A stretch of 32,965 nt of DNA from Herbaspirillum sp. YR522 (GTDB lineage: Bacteria > Pseudomonadota > Gammaproteobacteria > Burkholderiales > Burkholderiaceae_D), in assembly GCF_000282575.1 (NCBI RefSeq), contig NZ_AKJA01000066.1:1-32965 (forward strand), written 5' to 3'. Made by a program: the position numbers and the translations under genes. The notes under the pieces were generated by a model that was given only the letters and a program-made list of their open reading frames with translations, was not told where the DNA came from and made no database searches. Positions 1-9,983 of this stretch are shown in pieces (position 1 is the stretch's first letter; the number at the start of each line of letters is the position of its first letter).

Positions 1-846
<846 letters not shown>

Positions 847-866
847 GTCCTGCCACTGCAAGCGTG

Positions 867-899
867 AAAAAGCCGGAACCTTGGTTCCGGCTTTTTTTT
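867..899. terminator. Bidirectional intrinsic terminator between clpA and the M48-family gene
   Basis: The arms AGCCGGAACC (871-880) and GGTTCCGGCT (883-892) are perfect inverted repeats. They are flanked by A residues on the left and eight T residues on the right. On the plus strand this ends clpA. On the minus strand the same stem is followed by a run of five T residues and could stop transcription of the convergent gene. Confidence 0.9.
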
Positions 900-1020
900 G
901 TCCTGCCGTTGCAATGCCGTGTCAGCGCCGCGCAGCACCGATATCGATGAACCGGACCGGCCGTCCTGATCATGCGCGGCCGGAGTGGTGGCGAACGCCT
1001 CGGCGGCAAGGCGCCCGCGA

Positions 1021-2112
1021 TCAGGGTACCAGTGGCTTGCCGGCTTCCTGCTTGGCCTTCACGATCTGCGTCACCTTGTCGATCATCGTCAGGCGATAGG
1101 CCGTCGACGGATGCAGTGCCGTATAGCCGTTGGGCACGCTGGCAGGGTATTGGTCTGCCAGTCGCTTCCAGAACGCCGGCACGTTGTCGATGCCGTAGCC
1201 GGCGCGTGCCAGCAGGTACAGCGACAGCGTATCGGCGGCGGCATCGAGGTCCTGCGGATAGACCCGGATCCCGGCCGTGCCGGCCGTCGTGGTCGGGTCG
1301 GGATGCGGCAGCAGCAGGTTGTCGATCACTTCGGCGGTGGTCGAGACCATGCGCTGGCGAATCGCGTGGCCAAGGATGTTGTGCGCCATGTCCTTGGCGA
1401 TCAGGTAGGCCAGCTCTTCATCGGTCTGCGTGAACTTGAGCATGCCGCGCGTGATCAGCACCCGGCGGCCGTCGGCGTAGGTGTTGACGTTTTCGGCATT
1501 GCCCAGCTCGATGCTGAAGGCGCAGGCATAGGTCAGCGGCACGTTCTGCGTGCGCTGCTGGCTGCCCCGTTGGACCGTCAGGGCAATCGGTGCCTTCTTC
1601 ACCACCAGCGGACTCAACAGCACGGCGGCCTGGCGCTCGGCATCGGTACCCTGCGGCATGGGCTTGCCGGCCAGCGCCAGCAACAGGTCGCCACGCTGGA
1701 TGCCGGCCTGTTCGGCGCCGCTGCCCGGCAGCACGCCGGTGACCTGCAGGCGGTCGTCATAGCCCAGGCTGCGCGCCGTCTCGGCGTATTCGATGGGGAA
1801 CGAGTAGCGGTTCTTGGCGGTGAAGCCCAGCAGGTTGCGCGCGTTGCCACGGCACAGCTGGGCGTTGCTGGTCAGCAGCGGTGCGGCGACCCGATACAGG
1901 CGGTCCTGTTGTTCGATCAACTCACGCAGGGCCTTCTGCTGGGGATTGTCGGTCGGCTTGGCCACTGGCGTCGCCACCGGGACGGGTGGGGTGGCGGCGG
2001 TAGGCGCCACCACGCTGGGTTCTTGCGTCGCGCAGGCCGCCAGGGCCAGTAGCGGCGCGCTGACTGCGAGTGTTCTGATCTTCTGCCATGCGGGCAGGAG
2101 CGGGTCGAGCAT
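1021..2112 (-). CDS. M48-family metallopeptidase-like lipoprotein with PDZ domain, probable inactive active site
   Basis: This is a predicted lipoprotein of 363 residues. The start at 2112 is chosen because GGAG lies six bases upstream and gives a clean lipoprotein signal, LLALAAC with Cys27; an ATG at 2124 is also possible, and the frame stays open to 2382 without a signal-like start. A Pro/Val-rich linker (about 32-55) precedes a PDZ-like segment (VTGVLPGSGAEQAGIQRGD, about 124-142) and an M48 peptidase-like region ending in LHPSTAYRL. In M48 enzymes zinc is bound by HExxH and a later Glu. Here HExxH reads KDMAH (240-244), and the Glu of the usual ExxAD-like motif appears to be Asp290 (DAAAD). 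I therefore infer loss of zinc-dependent proteolysis; a scaffold or chaperone role at the inner face of the outer membrane is possible. It lies about 230 bases downstream of dut on the same strand. Confidence 0.8.
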   Translation of the reverse strand: MLDPLLPAWQKIRTLAVSAPLLALAACATQEPSVVAPTAATPPVPVATPVAKPTDNPQQKALRELIEQQDRLYRVAAPLLTSNAQLCRGNARNLLGFTAKNRYSFPIEYAETARSLGYDDRLQVTGVLPGSGAEQAGIQRGDLLLALAGKPMPQGTDAERQAAVLLSPLVVKKAPIALTVQRGSQQRTQNVPLTYACAFSIELGNAENVNTYADGRRVLITRGMLKFTQTDEELAYLIAKDMAHNILGHAIRQRMVSTTAEVIDNLLLPHPDPTTTAGTAGIRVYPQDLDAAADTLSLYLLARAGYGIDNVPAFWKRLADQYPASVPNGYTALHPSTAYRLTMIDKVTQIVKAKQEAGKPLVP

Positions 2113-2344
2113 GCGGTTCTCCATCAATGTTTGCCTGTGCTGCCTGGCCTTGGGTGCCGCCGTCGCGATCGTTTCATTGCAGCCGATCAGGGTTGCCTCG
2201 ATCGGCTCGACCGGGTGCCGGCGGGGCAGGCGTGTCAACCGGGTTAGGACAGACTCTGCCGTGCCACGGTTCCATGTTGAAAGCTTCAACCGGGCTGGCG
2301 ATCCGTGCCTTCCCGACGGGCAAACAATTTCTGTTAATAGGGGA

Positions 2345-2806
2345 TCAGGACTTTCCGGTGCTGCCGAAACCGCCGACACCACGACCGGTCTCGGTCGAGA
2401 ATTCGTCCACCATGTGCAGGGCGACCTGGATCACCGGCTGGAACATCAACTGGGCGATACGCTCGCCGGGCGTGATTTCGTAGGGCTCCGTGCCGTCGTT
2501 GGCCAGGATCACGCCAATTTCGCCGTGGTAATCGGCATCGATGACGCCGATGCCCTGCGCCACGCGCACGCCGTGCTTGAGCGACAGGCCCGAGCGCGAG
2601 GCGACGATGGCGACCAGGCCCGGGTCCATCATGTTGATGGCGATGCCGGTCTTGACCAGGGTGCGGCCGCCAGGGGCCAATGTGATGGCTTGCTCGATGC
2701 ACGCGCGCAGATCGAGGGCCGCGGAGCCCTCGGTGGCATAAGAAGGCAATTCGATCTTATCGCCCAGTAACGGGTTGACTACGCGGGTTTCAATTCTTCT
2801 GAACAT
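2345..2806 (-). CDS. dut: Deoxyuridine 5'-triphosphate nucleotidohydrolase (dUTPase)
   Basis: The enzyme hydrolyses dUTP to dUMP and pyrophosphate, which keeps uracil out of DNA and supplies the dTMP precursor. The 153-residue length fits homotrimeric dUTPases. The family motifs appear in order: AALDLRA (motif 1), [12 protein letters not shown] (motif 2), [13 protein letters not shown] with the catalytic Asp (motif 3), RIAQLMFQP (motif 4) and the Gly-rich [11 protein letters not shown] tail (motif 5). The start at 2806 has AAGGA seven bases upstream. In many proteobacteria dut directly follows coaBC. Here the two are on the same strand but separated by a plus-strand transporter gene, so dut probably has its own promoter. 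A weak -10 candidate (TATAAC on the minus strand, plus positions 2836-2841) lies just upstream. Confidence 0.96.
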   Translation of the reverse strand: MFRRIETRVVNPLLGDKIELPSYATEGSAALDLRACIEQAITLAPGGRTLVKTGIAINMMDPGLVAIVASRSGLSLKHGVRVAQGIGVIDADYHGEIGVILANDGTEPYEITPGERIAQLMFQPVIQVALHMVDEFSTETGRGVGGFGSTGKS

Positions 2807-2851
2807 CTTTCATCCTTGGCTATTTTTGGATTCTTGTTATAGCAATCACAA

Positions 2852-2870
2852 ACCGGCGCGCTGCGCCGGT
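2852..2870. repeat. GC-rich hairpin upstream of dut
   Basis: Perfect arms ACCGGCGC (2852-2859) and GCGCCGGT (2863-2870) surround a three-base loop. On the minus strand it is followed by TTTGTG, so it could be a weak terminator of transcripts arriving from coaBC. On the plus strand there is no T tract until GGGGGATTTT. The rest of 2871-3101 shows nothing else convincing. Confidence 0.5.
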
Positions 2871-3101
2871 GGGGGATTTTATCAAGATAGCGCGGGGGGC
2901 AGGTGAAACCGATTGTCACCGACAGCTTCGGCTTTTCCGAACGCCGGCGCGCGGCCATCGCCATCGTGCCCGGTGGGCGTCGGGCAAATACCAGCGGCCA
3001 TCGCTCGCCACCGACCGTCGACGCGGCGCAGATTTTTCACCCATCGGGCGCGCCGGCCCGGTCACAATGGGGATTCGGTCCGAACCCAGGAAAAAGCCAA
3101 C

Positions 3102-4040
3102 ATGGTACGCCGCGCCACGCCCCAGCCATCATCCGGTCCCAGCCCAGCCAGGCTGGCAGAGATCCTGTTGTGGGTCACGCCTGCCATCTGGTCGTCCAAC
3201 TACATCATCGCGCGGGCGGCAGCCGGCGTGGTGCCGCCCAACACGTTGGCATTCGGGCGCTGGCTCATTGCGTTGCTGTTGATGGTGCCGCTGGTGTGGC
3301 GCGCCCGCGCGGCGCTGCTGGTCCATGGCCGGCGCGAGTGGAAGCAACTGTTCGCCTTCGGCGCGCTCGGCACCTGGATCTGCGGCTCGTTTCCCTATAT
3401 CGCCGGGCAGACCACCAGCGCCACCAACATCGCGCTCATCTATGCCGCAGCACCGGTGGGCATCACGCTGGTCGGCAGTCGGCTGTCCGGGCAGGGGCAA
3501 TCGTTGCGGCAGCGCGCGGGCATGGTGCTGGCAGTGCTCGGATTGCTGTTCATCATTTCCAAGGGCAGCCTGGAGGTACTGCTGGGCATCCGTTTCGTGG
3601 CCGGCGACCTGTGGATCGTCGCGGCCACGGCGGCCTGGATCGCCTTCACGCTGCTGCAGCAATGGTGCAAGAGCAGCCTGACGCCGGTGCAGCGGCTATT
3701 TGGCAGCACCGCAGCAGGCCTGTTGATCCTGCTGCCGATGACCGGATACGAAGTGGCGACGGCACCGGCGCACTGGTTCACGCTACAGGCCTTCATGCTG
3801 ATGCTGGTGGCCGGCATGGTGCCGGGCCTGATGGCCTACCTGGCCTATACCTTCATGGTCGCCCAGCTGGGCGCCACGCGCACGGCGCTGTTGCTCTACC
3901 TGTGCCCGATCTATGCAGCACTGGCGGCATGGGGGATCCTGGGCGAGGCGCCGCAATGGTTCCATGGTGTCGGGGCAGCATTGGTGCTGCCGGCCATCTA
4001 CCTGTCGTTGGCGCGGCGCGCGATCTCGCGCACCAGCTGA
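3102..4040 (+). CDS. EamA/DMT-family permease
   Basis: This is an inner-membrane transporter of the drug/metabolite transporter superfamily; the substrate cannot be told from the sequence. The start at 3102 gives 312 residues beginning MVRRATPQ, with AGGA about ten bases upstream. The open frame extends back to 2913, but that part is not membrane-like. The protein shows about ten hydrophobic segments arranged as two EamA repeats, the first starting LLWVTPAIWSSNYIIARAA and the second around LWIVAATAAWIAFTLLQQW, with a typical late segment LLLYLCPIYAALAAWGILGE. Its last 43 bases overlap the end of coaBC on the opposite strand. It interrupts the otherwise one-directional coaBC-dut order, which suggests insertion as a single gene. 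Confidence 0.85.
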   Translation: MVRRATPQPSSGPSPARLAEILLWVTPAIWSSNYIIARAAAGVVPPNTLAFGRWLIALLLMVPLVWRARAALLVHGRREWKQLFAFGALGTWICGSFPYIAGQTTSATNIALIYAAAPVGITLVGSRLSGQGQSLRQRAGMVLAVLGLLFIISKGSLEVLLGIRFVAGDLWIVAATAAWIAFTLLQQWCKSSLTPVQRLFGSTAAGLLILLPMTGYEVATAPAHWFTLQAFMLMLVAGMVPGLMAYLAYTFMVAQLGATRTALLLYLCPIYAALAAWGILGEAPQWFHGVGAALVLPAIYLSLARRAISRTS

Positions 4041-5197
4041 CGCGCCAGGGTCAGCTTGTCGGCGCGCGGCAATTCGCTATGCCCATGCCGGTCGAACAGC
4101 ATCAATGCGTTGTCGTCGCGGCCGAAGGTCTGCGGCCCCAGGTTGCCGACCAGCAGCGGGATGTCCTTGCGCTGTCGCTTGGCCGCGCCATGTTGCTCGA
4201 GCTGTTCCGATTCGGCCGCAAAGCCGACGCAGAATGGCCGTTGCGGCAGTGCTGCCACGGTCGCCAGGATGTCCGGGTTCTGCGCAAACGCCAGCTGCGG
4301 CATGTCGCCGTCGGCATTCTTCTTGATCTTGTGCTCGCTGGCATTGGCCACGCGCCAGTCGGCCACCGCCGCCACCGCCACGAACACGTCCTGGCCGCTC
4401 ACGTTGGCCAGCACCGCATCGAGCATCTGCTGCGCGGTCTGCACGTCGATGCGGCGTACGCCATGAGGCGCCGCCAGCGCGGTCGGGCCGGACACCAGCA
4501 GCACCTCGGCGCCCGCTTCGCGCAGCGCCCGCGCCAGCGCATAACCCATCTTTCCCGAGGACAGGTTGGTGATGCCGCGCACCGGGTCGATCGGCTCGAA
4601 CGTGGGGCCGGCGGTCAGCAGCACGCGGCGACCGGCCATCAGCTTGGGCTGGAACGAGGCGATGATCTCGGCCAGCAGTTGTTCGGGTTCCAGCATCCGA
4701 CCCAGGCCCACCTCGCCACACGCCTGCTCGCCCGAGTCGGGGCCCAGCAGCAGGATGCCGTCCTGGCGGATCTGCGCCACGTTGCGTTGGGTCGCCCGGT
4801 TCTGCCACATCTCGACATTCATCGCCGGCGCCACCATCAATGGCACCCGCGCCGGGCGCGCCACGCATAGCGTCGAGAGCAGGTCGTCGCACACGCCGTG
4901 GGCCAGCTTGGCAATGAAATTGGTGGAGCAGGGCACGATGACGATGGCATCGGCGTCGCGGGTGAGATCGATGTGCGGCATGTTGTTGGCCATGCGCGCG
5001 TCCCACTGGTCGGTATAGACCGTGTTGCCGGTCAGCGCCTGCATGGTCACGGCAGTGATGAAGCGGGTCGCCGCCTCGGTCATCACCACTTGCACCGACG
5101 CCCCCGCGCGGCCCAGTGCGCGCGCCAGTTCGGCAGCCTTGTAGCAGGCCACGCCGCCGGTCAGGCCAAGTACGATTTTCTTGCCAGCCAGATCCAT
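3998..5197 (-). CDS. coaBC: Bifunctional phosphopantothenoylcysteine decarboxylase / phosphopantothenate-cysteine ligase
   Basis: The protein carries out two steps of coenzyme A synthesis: CTP-dependent joining of 4'-phosphopantothenate with cysteine (CoaB), then FMN-dependent decarboxylation (CoaC). It has 399 residues, close to the E. coli protein. The N-terminal CoaC domain starts KIVLGLTGGVACYK and holds His75 in NMPHIDL, the PAMNVEMW motif (124-131) and Cys160 in the substrate flap EQACGEVGLGRM. The CoaB domain begins near residue 190 with LLTAGPTFEPIDPVRGITNL, followed by AAVADW (276-281) and the lysine motif KIKK (290-293). It lies 42 bases downstream of lspA on the same strand. Its 3' end overlaps the convergent EamA gene by 43 bases. 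Confidence 0.97.
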   Translation of the reverse strand: MDLAGKKIVLGLTGGVACYKAAELARALGRAGASVQVVMTEAATRFITAVTMQALTGNTVYTDQWDARMANNMPHIDLTRDADAIVIVPCSTNFIAKLAHGVCDDLLSTLCVARPARVPLMVAPAMNVEMWQNRATQRNVAQIRQDGILLLGPDSGEQACGEVGLGRMLEPEQLLAEIIASFQPKLMAGRRVLLTAGPTFEPIDPVRGITNLSSGKMGYALARALREAGAEVLLVSGPTALAAPHGVRRIDVQTAQQMLDAVLANVSGQDVFVAVAAVADWRVANASEHKIKKNADGDMPQLAFAQNPDILATVAALPQRPFCVGFAAESEQLEQHGAAKRQRKDIPLLVGNLGPQTFGRDDNALMLFDRHGHSELPRADKLTLARQLVREIARRANDR

Positions 5198-5239
5198 GAT
5201 TGCTCCCTCGCCTGCACGCGCTGCGCAGTGTTGTCGGAC

Positions 5240-5752
5240 TTACTTCTTCGATACCCGTCGCAGTTCGTCCACCACGAACAATACCGCACCTATGCAGATC
5301 GCACTATCGGCCACATTGAATGCCGGCCAGTGCCAATTGCCCACATAGACATCGAGGAAATCGATCACGTGGCCGTACACCACGCGGTCGATCACATTGC
5401 CGATGGCGCCGCCCAGGATCAGCGCCAGCGCCCAGCAGAACATGCGTTGCCCGGGATGGCGGCGCAGCAGGTGGACGATGAACACAGCCGCACCGATGCC
5501 GATGGCGGTAAACAGGTAACGCTGCCAACCGCCGCTGGCAGCCAGGAAGCTGAAGGCAGCGCCCTTGTTATAGACCAGCACCAGGTTGAAAAAGCCGGTG
5601 ACCGGCACCGACTGGCCGTAGTGGAACAGCTTGAGGATGGTGATCTTGGTCAACTGGTCCAGCAGCAGCACGATGGTGGCGACGCCGATCCAGGGCAAGA
5701 GACCCTGGCTGGAGGTGGTGGAGGCCGGGGTAGAACGCTTTTTGGTTGCCAT
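5240..5752 (-). CDS. lspA: Lipoprotein signal peptidase (signal peptidase II)
   Basis: This inner-membrane aspartyl protease removes the signal peptide of diacylglyceryl-modified prolipoproteins; the lipoproteins encoded in this window would be its substrates. The 170-residue protein has four hydrophobic spans: about 20-31, 66-94, 105-121 and 151-163. The catalytic aspartates lie in the two conserved boxes GNVIDR (Asp122) and FNVADSAI (Asp149). The conserved [10 protein letters not shown] motif is at 61-70. A short charged N-terminal extension ([14 protein letters not shown]) precedes the first membrane span. It lies directly downstream of ileS, as in many proteobacteria, with a strong hairpin in the 62-base gap. 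No good Shine-Dalgarno sequence is seen before the ATG. Confidence 0.97.
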   Translation of the reverse strand: MATKKRSTPASTTSSQGLLPWIGVATIVLLLDQLTKITILKLFHYGQSVPVTGFFNLVLVYNKGAAFSFLAASGGWQRYLFTAIGIGAAVFIVHLLRRHPGQRMFCWALALILGGAIGNVIDRVVYGHVIDFLDVYVGNWHWPAFNVADSAICIGAVLFVVDELRRVSKK

Positions 5753-5776
5753 GAGAGTTATTGTTTAAGGCTGGGT

Positions 5777-5799
5777 GCTCCCGGCAGCGGGCCGGGAGC
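5777..5799. repeat. Perfect hairpin in the ileS-lspA gap
   Basis: The arms GCTCCCGGC (5777-5785) and GCCGGGAGC (5791-5799) form a nine-base-pair stem with a five-base loop, between the end of ileS and the start of lspA. Neither strand has a T tract after it. It may act as an mRNA stability or processing element in the operon rather than as a terminator. Confidence 0.6.
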
Positions 5800-5814
5800 G
5801 ATCCGGAGTGGGGC

Positions 5815-8709
5815 TCAGGCGAAGCGGCGTTGCTCGCCCTGGCCGAACAGGTTGGAGTAGCACCGACCGCACAGGCCCGGATGCTCGGCATGAGACCCGA
5901 CGTCGGCACGATAGTGCCAGCAGCGTTCGCATTTCTGTTCGGTCGATGGCGTCACGACCACGCTTTCGTCCTCGGCACTGTCGACCGCCGTGACGCTGGC
6001 GGCCGAGGTGATCAGCACGAACTTGAGGTCCTCACCCAGGCTTTGCAGCAGCGCCGCCTTGTCGCCGGCCACCTTCAGTTCGACCTCGGCCTGCAGCGAC
6101 GAACCGATGCCACCGGCAATGCGTACTTCTTCCAGTTGCTTGGTGACGGCAGCGCGCACTTCGTGCAGCACCGCGAACTTGGCCAGCAAGGCTTCGGCGT
6201 CGGCCACTTCGGGCACCACGTGATAGGTCTGGCTGAAGATGGTGTCGTCGCTTTGCGCCAGCGCCTCGGGCGAGGCAAAGAAACGCCAGGCTTCCTCGGC
6301 GGTGAACGACAGGATCGGCGCCATCAGGCGCAGCAGCGCCTGGGTGATGTGCCATACGGCAGTCTGTGCCGAACGGCGCGCCGGCGACGTCACGCCGCTG
6401 GTATAGAGACGATCCTTGAGGATATCGAGGTAGAAGCCGCCCAGGTCTTCCGAGCAATACATCTGCAGCTTGGCCACCACCGGGTGGAACTCGTAAGCCT
6501 CGAAATGGGCCAGCACCTCGGCCTGCAGGCGGGCCACGTTGGCCAGCGCATAGCGGTCGATCTCCAGCAGCTCGGCCACCGGCACGGCGTCCTTGGCAGG
6601 ATCGAAGTCGGAGGTGTTGGCCAGCAGGAAGCGCAGCGTATTGCGGATGCGGCGATACGATTCGGTGACCCGCTTGAGGATCTCGTCGGAGATCGAGATC
6701 TCGCCCGAGTAGTCGCTGGAGGCGATCCACAGGCGCAGGATTTCCGCGCCCAGCGAGTCGGCCACCTTCTGCGGCTCGACCCCGTTCTTGAGCGACTTGG
6801 ACATCTTGCGGCCTTCGCCGTCGACCACGAAACCGTGCGTCAGCAGGGCCTTGTAGGGCGCCACGCCATTGAGCATGGACGAGGTCAGCAGCGACGAATG
6901 GAACCAGCCGCGGTGCTGGTCCGAGCCTTCCAGGTACAGGTCGGCCGGGAACTGCAACTGCTGCTTGTGCGATCCGCGCAGCACGGTCTGGTGGGTGCTG
7001 CCCGAATCGAACCAGACGTCCAGCGTGTCGCGGTTCTTGAGGTAGTGCTCGGCCTCGTCGCCCAGCAGCTCGCGCGGTTCCAGCGCCTGCCAGGCCTCGA
7101 TGCCACCCTGTTCGATGCGCTGGGCGACCTGTTCGATCAGCTCCGGCGTGCGCGGGTGCAGTTCACCGGTTTCCTTGTGCACGAAGAAAGCCATCGGCAC
7201 CCCCCATTGGCGCTGGCGCGACAGGGTCCAGTCGGGACGGTTGGCGATCATGCCGTGCAGGCGCGCCTTGCCCCAGGCGGGGTAGAAGGCGGTGGCCTCG
7301 ATGCCCTGCAAGGCCGTCTGGCGCAGGCTCAGTTCGCCATCCTTGGGCGTGTTGTCCATGCTGGCGAACCACTGCGAGGTGGCGCGATAGATGATCGGTG
7401 TCTTGTGCCGCCAGCAGTGCATGTAGCTGTGGTCGAACATGACCAGCTTGAACAGCGCGCCGACTTCGTCGAGCTTGGCGCAGATCGGCTTGGAGGCTTC
7501 CCAGATGGTCAGGCCGGCAAACAGCGGCAAGGTCGACGCATAGCGGCCGTCGCCCATGACCGGGTTGATGAAGTCGTCGTCCTTCATGCCGTGCGCCTTG
7601 CACGAGATGAAGTCCTCGATACCGTAGGCTGGCGCCGAGTGGACGATGCCGGTGCCGCTGTCGGCGGTCACGTAGTCGCCCAGGAAGACAGGCGACAGGC
7701 GGTCGTAGCCGGCGTCGGCCTTGGCCAATGGATGGTGGAAACGGATCAGCGACAGCGCCTCGCCCTTGGCCGTGGCGATCACCCGGCCTTCCAGGCCGTA
7801 GCGTTGCAGGCAGGCCTGGACCAGGTCCTGAGCCAGGATCAGCAGCATCGGCTCGCCATTGCGGGAGGTCTCCACCAGCGCATAGTCGAACTCGGGGTGG
7901 ACATTGAGCGCCTGGTTGGACGGGATGGTCCAGGGGGTGGTGGTCCAGATCACGATGTAGCCGTGGCGGGTCGGCAGGTCGGCCAGGCCGAAGGCGGTCG
8001 CCAGCTTGTCGTGTTCGGCGAAGGGGAAGCCGACGTCGATGGCCGGGTCGCGCTTGTCCTGGTATTCGACCTCGGCCTCGGCCAGCGCCGAGCCGCAGTC
8101 GAAGCACCAGTTCACCGGCTTGAGGCCGCGATAGACATAGCCCTTTTCCAGGATCTTGCCGAGCGCGCGCAGCTCGTCGGCTTCATTGGAGAAGTTCATG
8201 GTCTTGTACGGGTTGTCCCATTCGCCCAGGACGCCCAGGCGGATGAAGTCGCGGCGCTGCAGGTTGATCTGCTCTTCGGCATAGGCACGCGCCTTTGCCT
8301 GCACCTCGGCCACCGGCAGGTTCTTGCCGTACTTCTTTTCGATCTGGATCTCGATGGGCATGCCGTGGCAATCCCAGCCCGGCACGTATTGGGCATCGAA
8401 GCCGGCCATGTTGCGGGCCTTGACGATCATGTCCTTGAGGATCTTGTTGACGGCATGGCCCAGGTGGATCTCGCCATTGGCGTAGGGTGGGCCGTCATGC
8501 AGGATGAACTTGGGGCGACCGGCACTGGCGCGGCGGATGCGCTGGTAGAGCTTCTGCTCCTGCCATTGCTTGACCCACTGCGGCTCGCGCTTGGCCAGGT
8601 CGCCGCGCATCGGGAAATCGGTTTCGGTCATGTTGACCGGGTACTTCGAAGGTGTCTTGCCTGGCTTGTCCTGCTTGCCCGGCTTGACCGGCGATTCATT
8701 GTTCGACAT
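5815..8709 (-). CDS. ileS: Isoleucyl-tRNA synthetase
   Basis: The enzyme charges tRNA-Ile with isoleucine and edits misactivated valine. The start at 8709 ([12 protein letters not shown]) gives 964 residues, close to the bacterial norm; the open frame continues to 8799 but that part has no family similarity. The class I signatures are present: the HIGH box as HLGH (in [12 protein letters not shown]) and KMSKS in [11 protein letters not shown]. The editing domain contains the characteristic [20 protein letters not shown] segment, and [18 protein letters not shown] is seen near the N terminus. The C-terminal zinc finger has [12 protein letters not shown] and a CGRCYSNL partner, typical of the eubacterial type that is usually mupirocin sensitive. 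It lies between ribF and lspA on the same strand, a classical order. Confidence 0.98.
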   Translation of the reverse strand: MSNNESPVKPGKQDKPGKTPSKYPVNMTETDFPMRGDLAKREPQWVKQWQEQKLYQRIRRASAGRPKFILHDGPPYANGEIHLGHAVNKILKDMIVKARNMAGFDAQYVPGWDCHGMPIEIQIEKKYGKNLPVAEVQAKARAYAEEQINLQRRDFIRLGVLGEWDNPYKTMNFSNEADELRALGKILEKGYVYRGLKPVNWCFDCGSALAEAEVEYQDKRDPAIDVGFPFAEHDKLATAFGLADLPTRHGYIVIWTTTPWTIPSNQALNVHPEFDYALVETSRNGEPMLLILAQDLVQACLQRYGLEGRVIATAKGEALSLIRFHHPLAKADAGYDRLSPVFLGDYVTADSGTGIVHSAPAYGIEDFISCKAHGMKDDDFINPVMGDGRYASTLPLFAGLTIWEASKPICAKLDEVGALFKLVMFDHSYMHCWRHKTPIIYRATSQWFASMDNTPKDGELSLRQTALQGIEATAFYPAWGKARLHGMIANRPDWTLSRQRQWGVPMAFFVHKETGELHPRTPELIEQVAQRIEQGGIEAWQALEPRELLGDEAEHYLKNRDTLDVWFDSGSTHQTVLRGSHKQQLQFPADLYLEGSDQHRGWFHSSLLTSSMLNGVAPYKALLTHGFVVDGEGRKMSKSLKNGVEPQKVADSLGAEILRLWIASSDYSGEISISDEILKRVTESYRRIRNTLRFLLANTSDFDPAKDAVPVAELLEIDRYALANVARLQAEVLAHFEAYEFHPVVAKLQMYCSEDLGGFYLDILKDRLYTSGVTSPARRSAQTAVWHITQALLRLMAPILSFTAEEAWRFFASPEALAQSDDTIFSQTYHVVPEVADAEALLAKFAVLHEVRAAVTKQLEEVRIAGGIGSSLQAEVELKVAGDKAALLQSLGEDLKFVLITSAASVTAVDSAEDESVVVTPSTEQKCERCWHYRADVGSHAEHPGLCGRCYSNLFGQGEQRRFA

Positions 8710-8811
8710 GAGGTTTCTCGTAAGGAATGCTGTTAATTCTGGGGCCGCTGCACGGCGCGGCAGGAAGACGGGGTGCTGGACGGCAGGGCTGGATGCCACC
8801 GCCGGCCAGCG

Positions 8812-9789
8812 TCAAATTCGGTCGGTCGCCGAAATGGCAAAGCCGCCGTTCTGGGCGAAATAGGTGCGCGCCTGGTCGGCATCGCGCGCAATGGCGTCGG
8901 TCAGCGTGGGCAGGTCGACGTATTTTTCTTCGTCACGCAATTTCTTCAGGAATTCGACGCGCAGCAGCTTGCCGTAGCAATCGCCCTGGAAGTCCAGCAG
9001 GTGGGTCTCCAGCAGCACCCGGCCGCTGTCATCGACGGTCGGCCGCACGCCCAGGCTGGCCACCGCCGGCAGCGGCCGCGGACCCAGCCCGTGGACCTGC
9101 ACCACGAAGATGCCCGACAGCGCCGGACGCTTGTGGCCGACCCGCATGTTGAGGGTGGGAAAACCGATGGTGCGGCCCAGTTTCTTGCCATGCACCACAT
9201 GGCCGGTGATGGCATAGGAGTGGCCCAGCAGCTGGCGCGCCAGCTGCAGGTCGCCGGCCGCCAGCGCCGCGCGCACCGCAGACGACGAAATACGCACCCC
9301 GGCGTTGGTCACGGTGGGCATCGAATGCACCTCGAAGCCGTGTTGGCGTCCGGCCTCGATCAGGGTTTGCAGGTTGCCGGCGCGACGCGCGCCAAAGCAG
9401 AAGTCGTCGCCGACCATCAGCCAGCGCACATGCAGGCCCTGTACCAGGATCTTTTCGATGAAGTCCTGCGGCGAGAGTGCCGCGAAGTGGCTGCCGAAAT
9501 GCTCGACGATGACCCGGTCGATGCCGGAGTCGGTCAGCGATTGCAGCTTGTCGCGCAGGTTGGCGATGCGGGCCGGGGCGATCTCGGGCTTGCCCAGCAG
9601 TTGCGCGAAGAATTCGCGCGGATGGGGCTCGAACGTCATCACTGCGGCGTCCAGCCCGAGCCGGCCCGCAGCCTCGCGCACCCGCGCCAAGAGCGCCTGG
9701 TGGCCAAGATGCACGCCGTCGAAGTTGCCGATCGTCAGCGCGCAGGGCGCACGCGATTCGGCGTTGGGGAGTCCGCGAAATACCTTCAT
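8812..9789 (-). CDS. ribF: Bifunctional riboflavin kinase / FMN adenylyltransferase
   Basis: The protein converts riboflavin to FMN and then to FAD in the cytoplasm. It has 325 residues. The N-terminal nucleotidyltransferase domain begins ALTIGNFDGVHLGHQALL (about 17-34) with an HLGH nucleotide-binding motif, followed by MTFEPHPREFF and the LMVGDDFCFGARRAG segment. The C-terminal kinase domain has the GRTIGFPTLNM motif (about 208-218) and SLGVRPTVDD...LETHLLDF further on. A consensus TATAAT box lies 39-44 bases upstream of the ATG, whereas no Shine-Dalgarno sequence is visible. The ileS gene starts 102 bases downstream. No FMN riboswitch-like leader was recognised, and the leader is too short to hold one. 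Confidence 0.97.
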   Translation of the reverse strand: MKVFRGLPNAESRAPCALTIGNFDGVHLGHQALLARVREAAGRLGLDAAVMTFEPHPREFFAQLLGKPEIAPARIANLRDKLQSLTDSGIDRVIVEHFGSHFAALSPQDFIEKILVQGLHVRWLMVGDDFCFGARRAGNLQTLIEAGRQHGFEVHSMPTVTNAGVRISSSAVRAALAAGDLQLARQLLGHSYAITGHVVHGKKLGRTIGFPTLNMRVGHKRPALSGIFVVQVHGLGPRPLPAVASLGVRPTVDDSGRVLLETHLLDFQGDCYGKLLRVEFLKKLRDEEKYVDLPTLTDAIARDADQARTYFAQNGGFAISATDRI

Positions 9790-9827
9790 CTAGACAGGGG
9801 AAAGTGACGCTGTTGCAAAAGCCCTCC

Positions 9828-9833
9828 ATTATA
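9828..9833 (-). promoter_or_regulatory. Putative -10 box for ribF
   Basis: The minus strand reads TTTATAATGG, with a perfect TATAAT at these positions, 39-44 bases before the ribF ATG. The expected -35 region (AAGGGC at 17-base spacing) is poor. This predicts a leader of roughly 30 bases. Confidence 0.5.
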
Positions 9834-9959
9834 AATGTTTTCGGGGGCTTGCCCTTGTTTGCGGCCGCGCTTGGCATAAACCAGCGTTTTCGTCGATTTC
9901 CGCAAGGAAATATTGTCGACCGGACAATGCTGCTCGAGCCGGCTGGGCCATGCCGCAGC

Positions 9960-9980
9960 GCGTCTCTAATATAGAGACGC
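9960..9980. repeat. Inverted repeat directly after the rsmE stop codon
   Basis: The arms GCGTCTCT (9960-9967) and AGAGACGC (9973-9980) are perfect around an AATAT centre and begin three bases after the rsmE stop codon. There is no T tract on the minus strand, so it is either a weak or Rho-assisted 3' end of rsmE or a protein-binding palindrome between rsmE and ribF. The remainder of 9834-9959 shows nothing else. Confidence 0.55.
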
Positions 9981-9983
9981 CAG

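Noticed and set aside
985-2052. Plus-strand open frame of 355 codons antisense to the M48-family gene
   Set aside because: The minus-strand product has a lipobox, PDZ and M48 features; the antisense product has none.
5761-8736. Plus-strand open frame of 991 codons antisense to ileS
   Set aside because: The minus strand carries a full isoleucyl-tRNA synthetase with all motifs. The antisense product is rich in His, Gln, Val, Arg and Gly with no recognisable domain, as expected from GC-rich codon bias mirrored on the other strand.
9790-9860. FMN riboswitch in front of ribF
   Set aside because: The leader predicted from the TATAAT box is only about 30 bases and shows none of the conserved FMN aptamer features.
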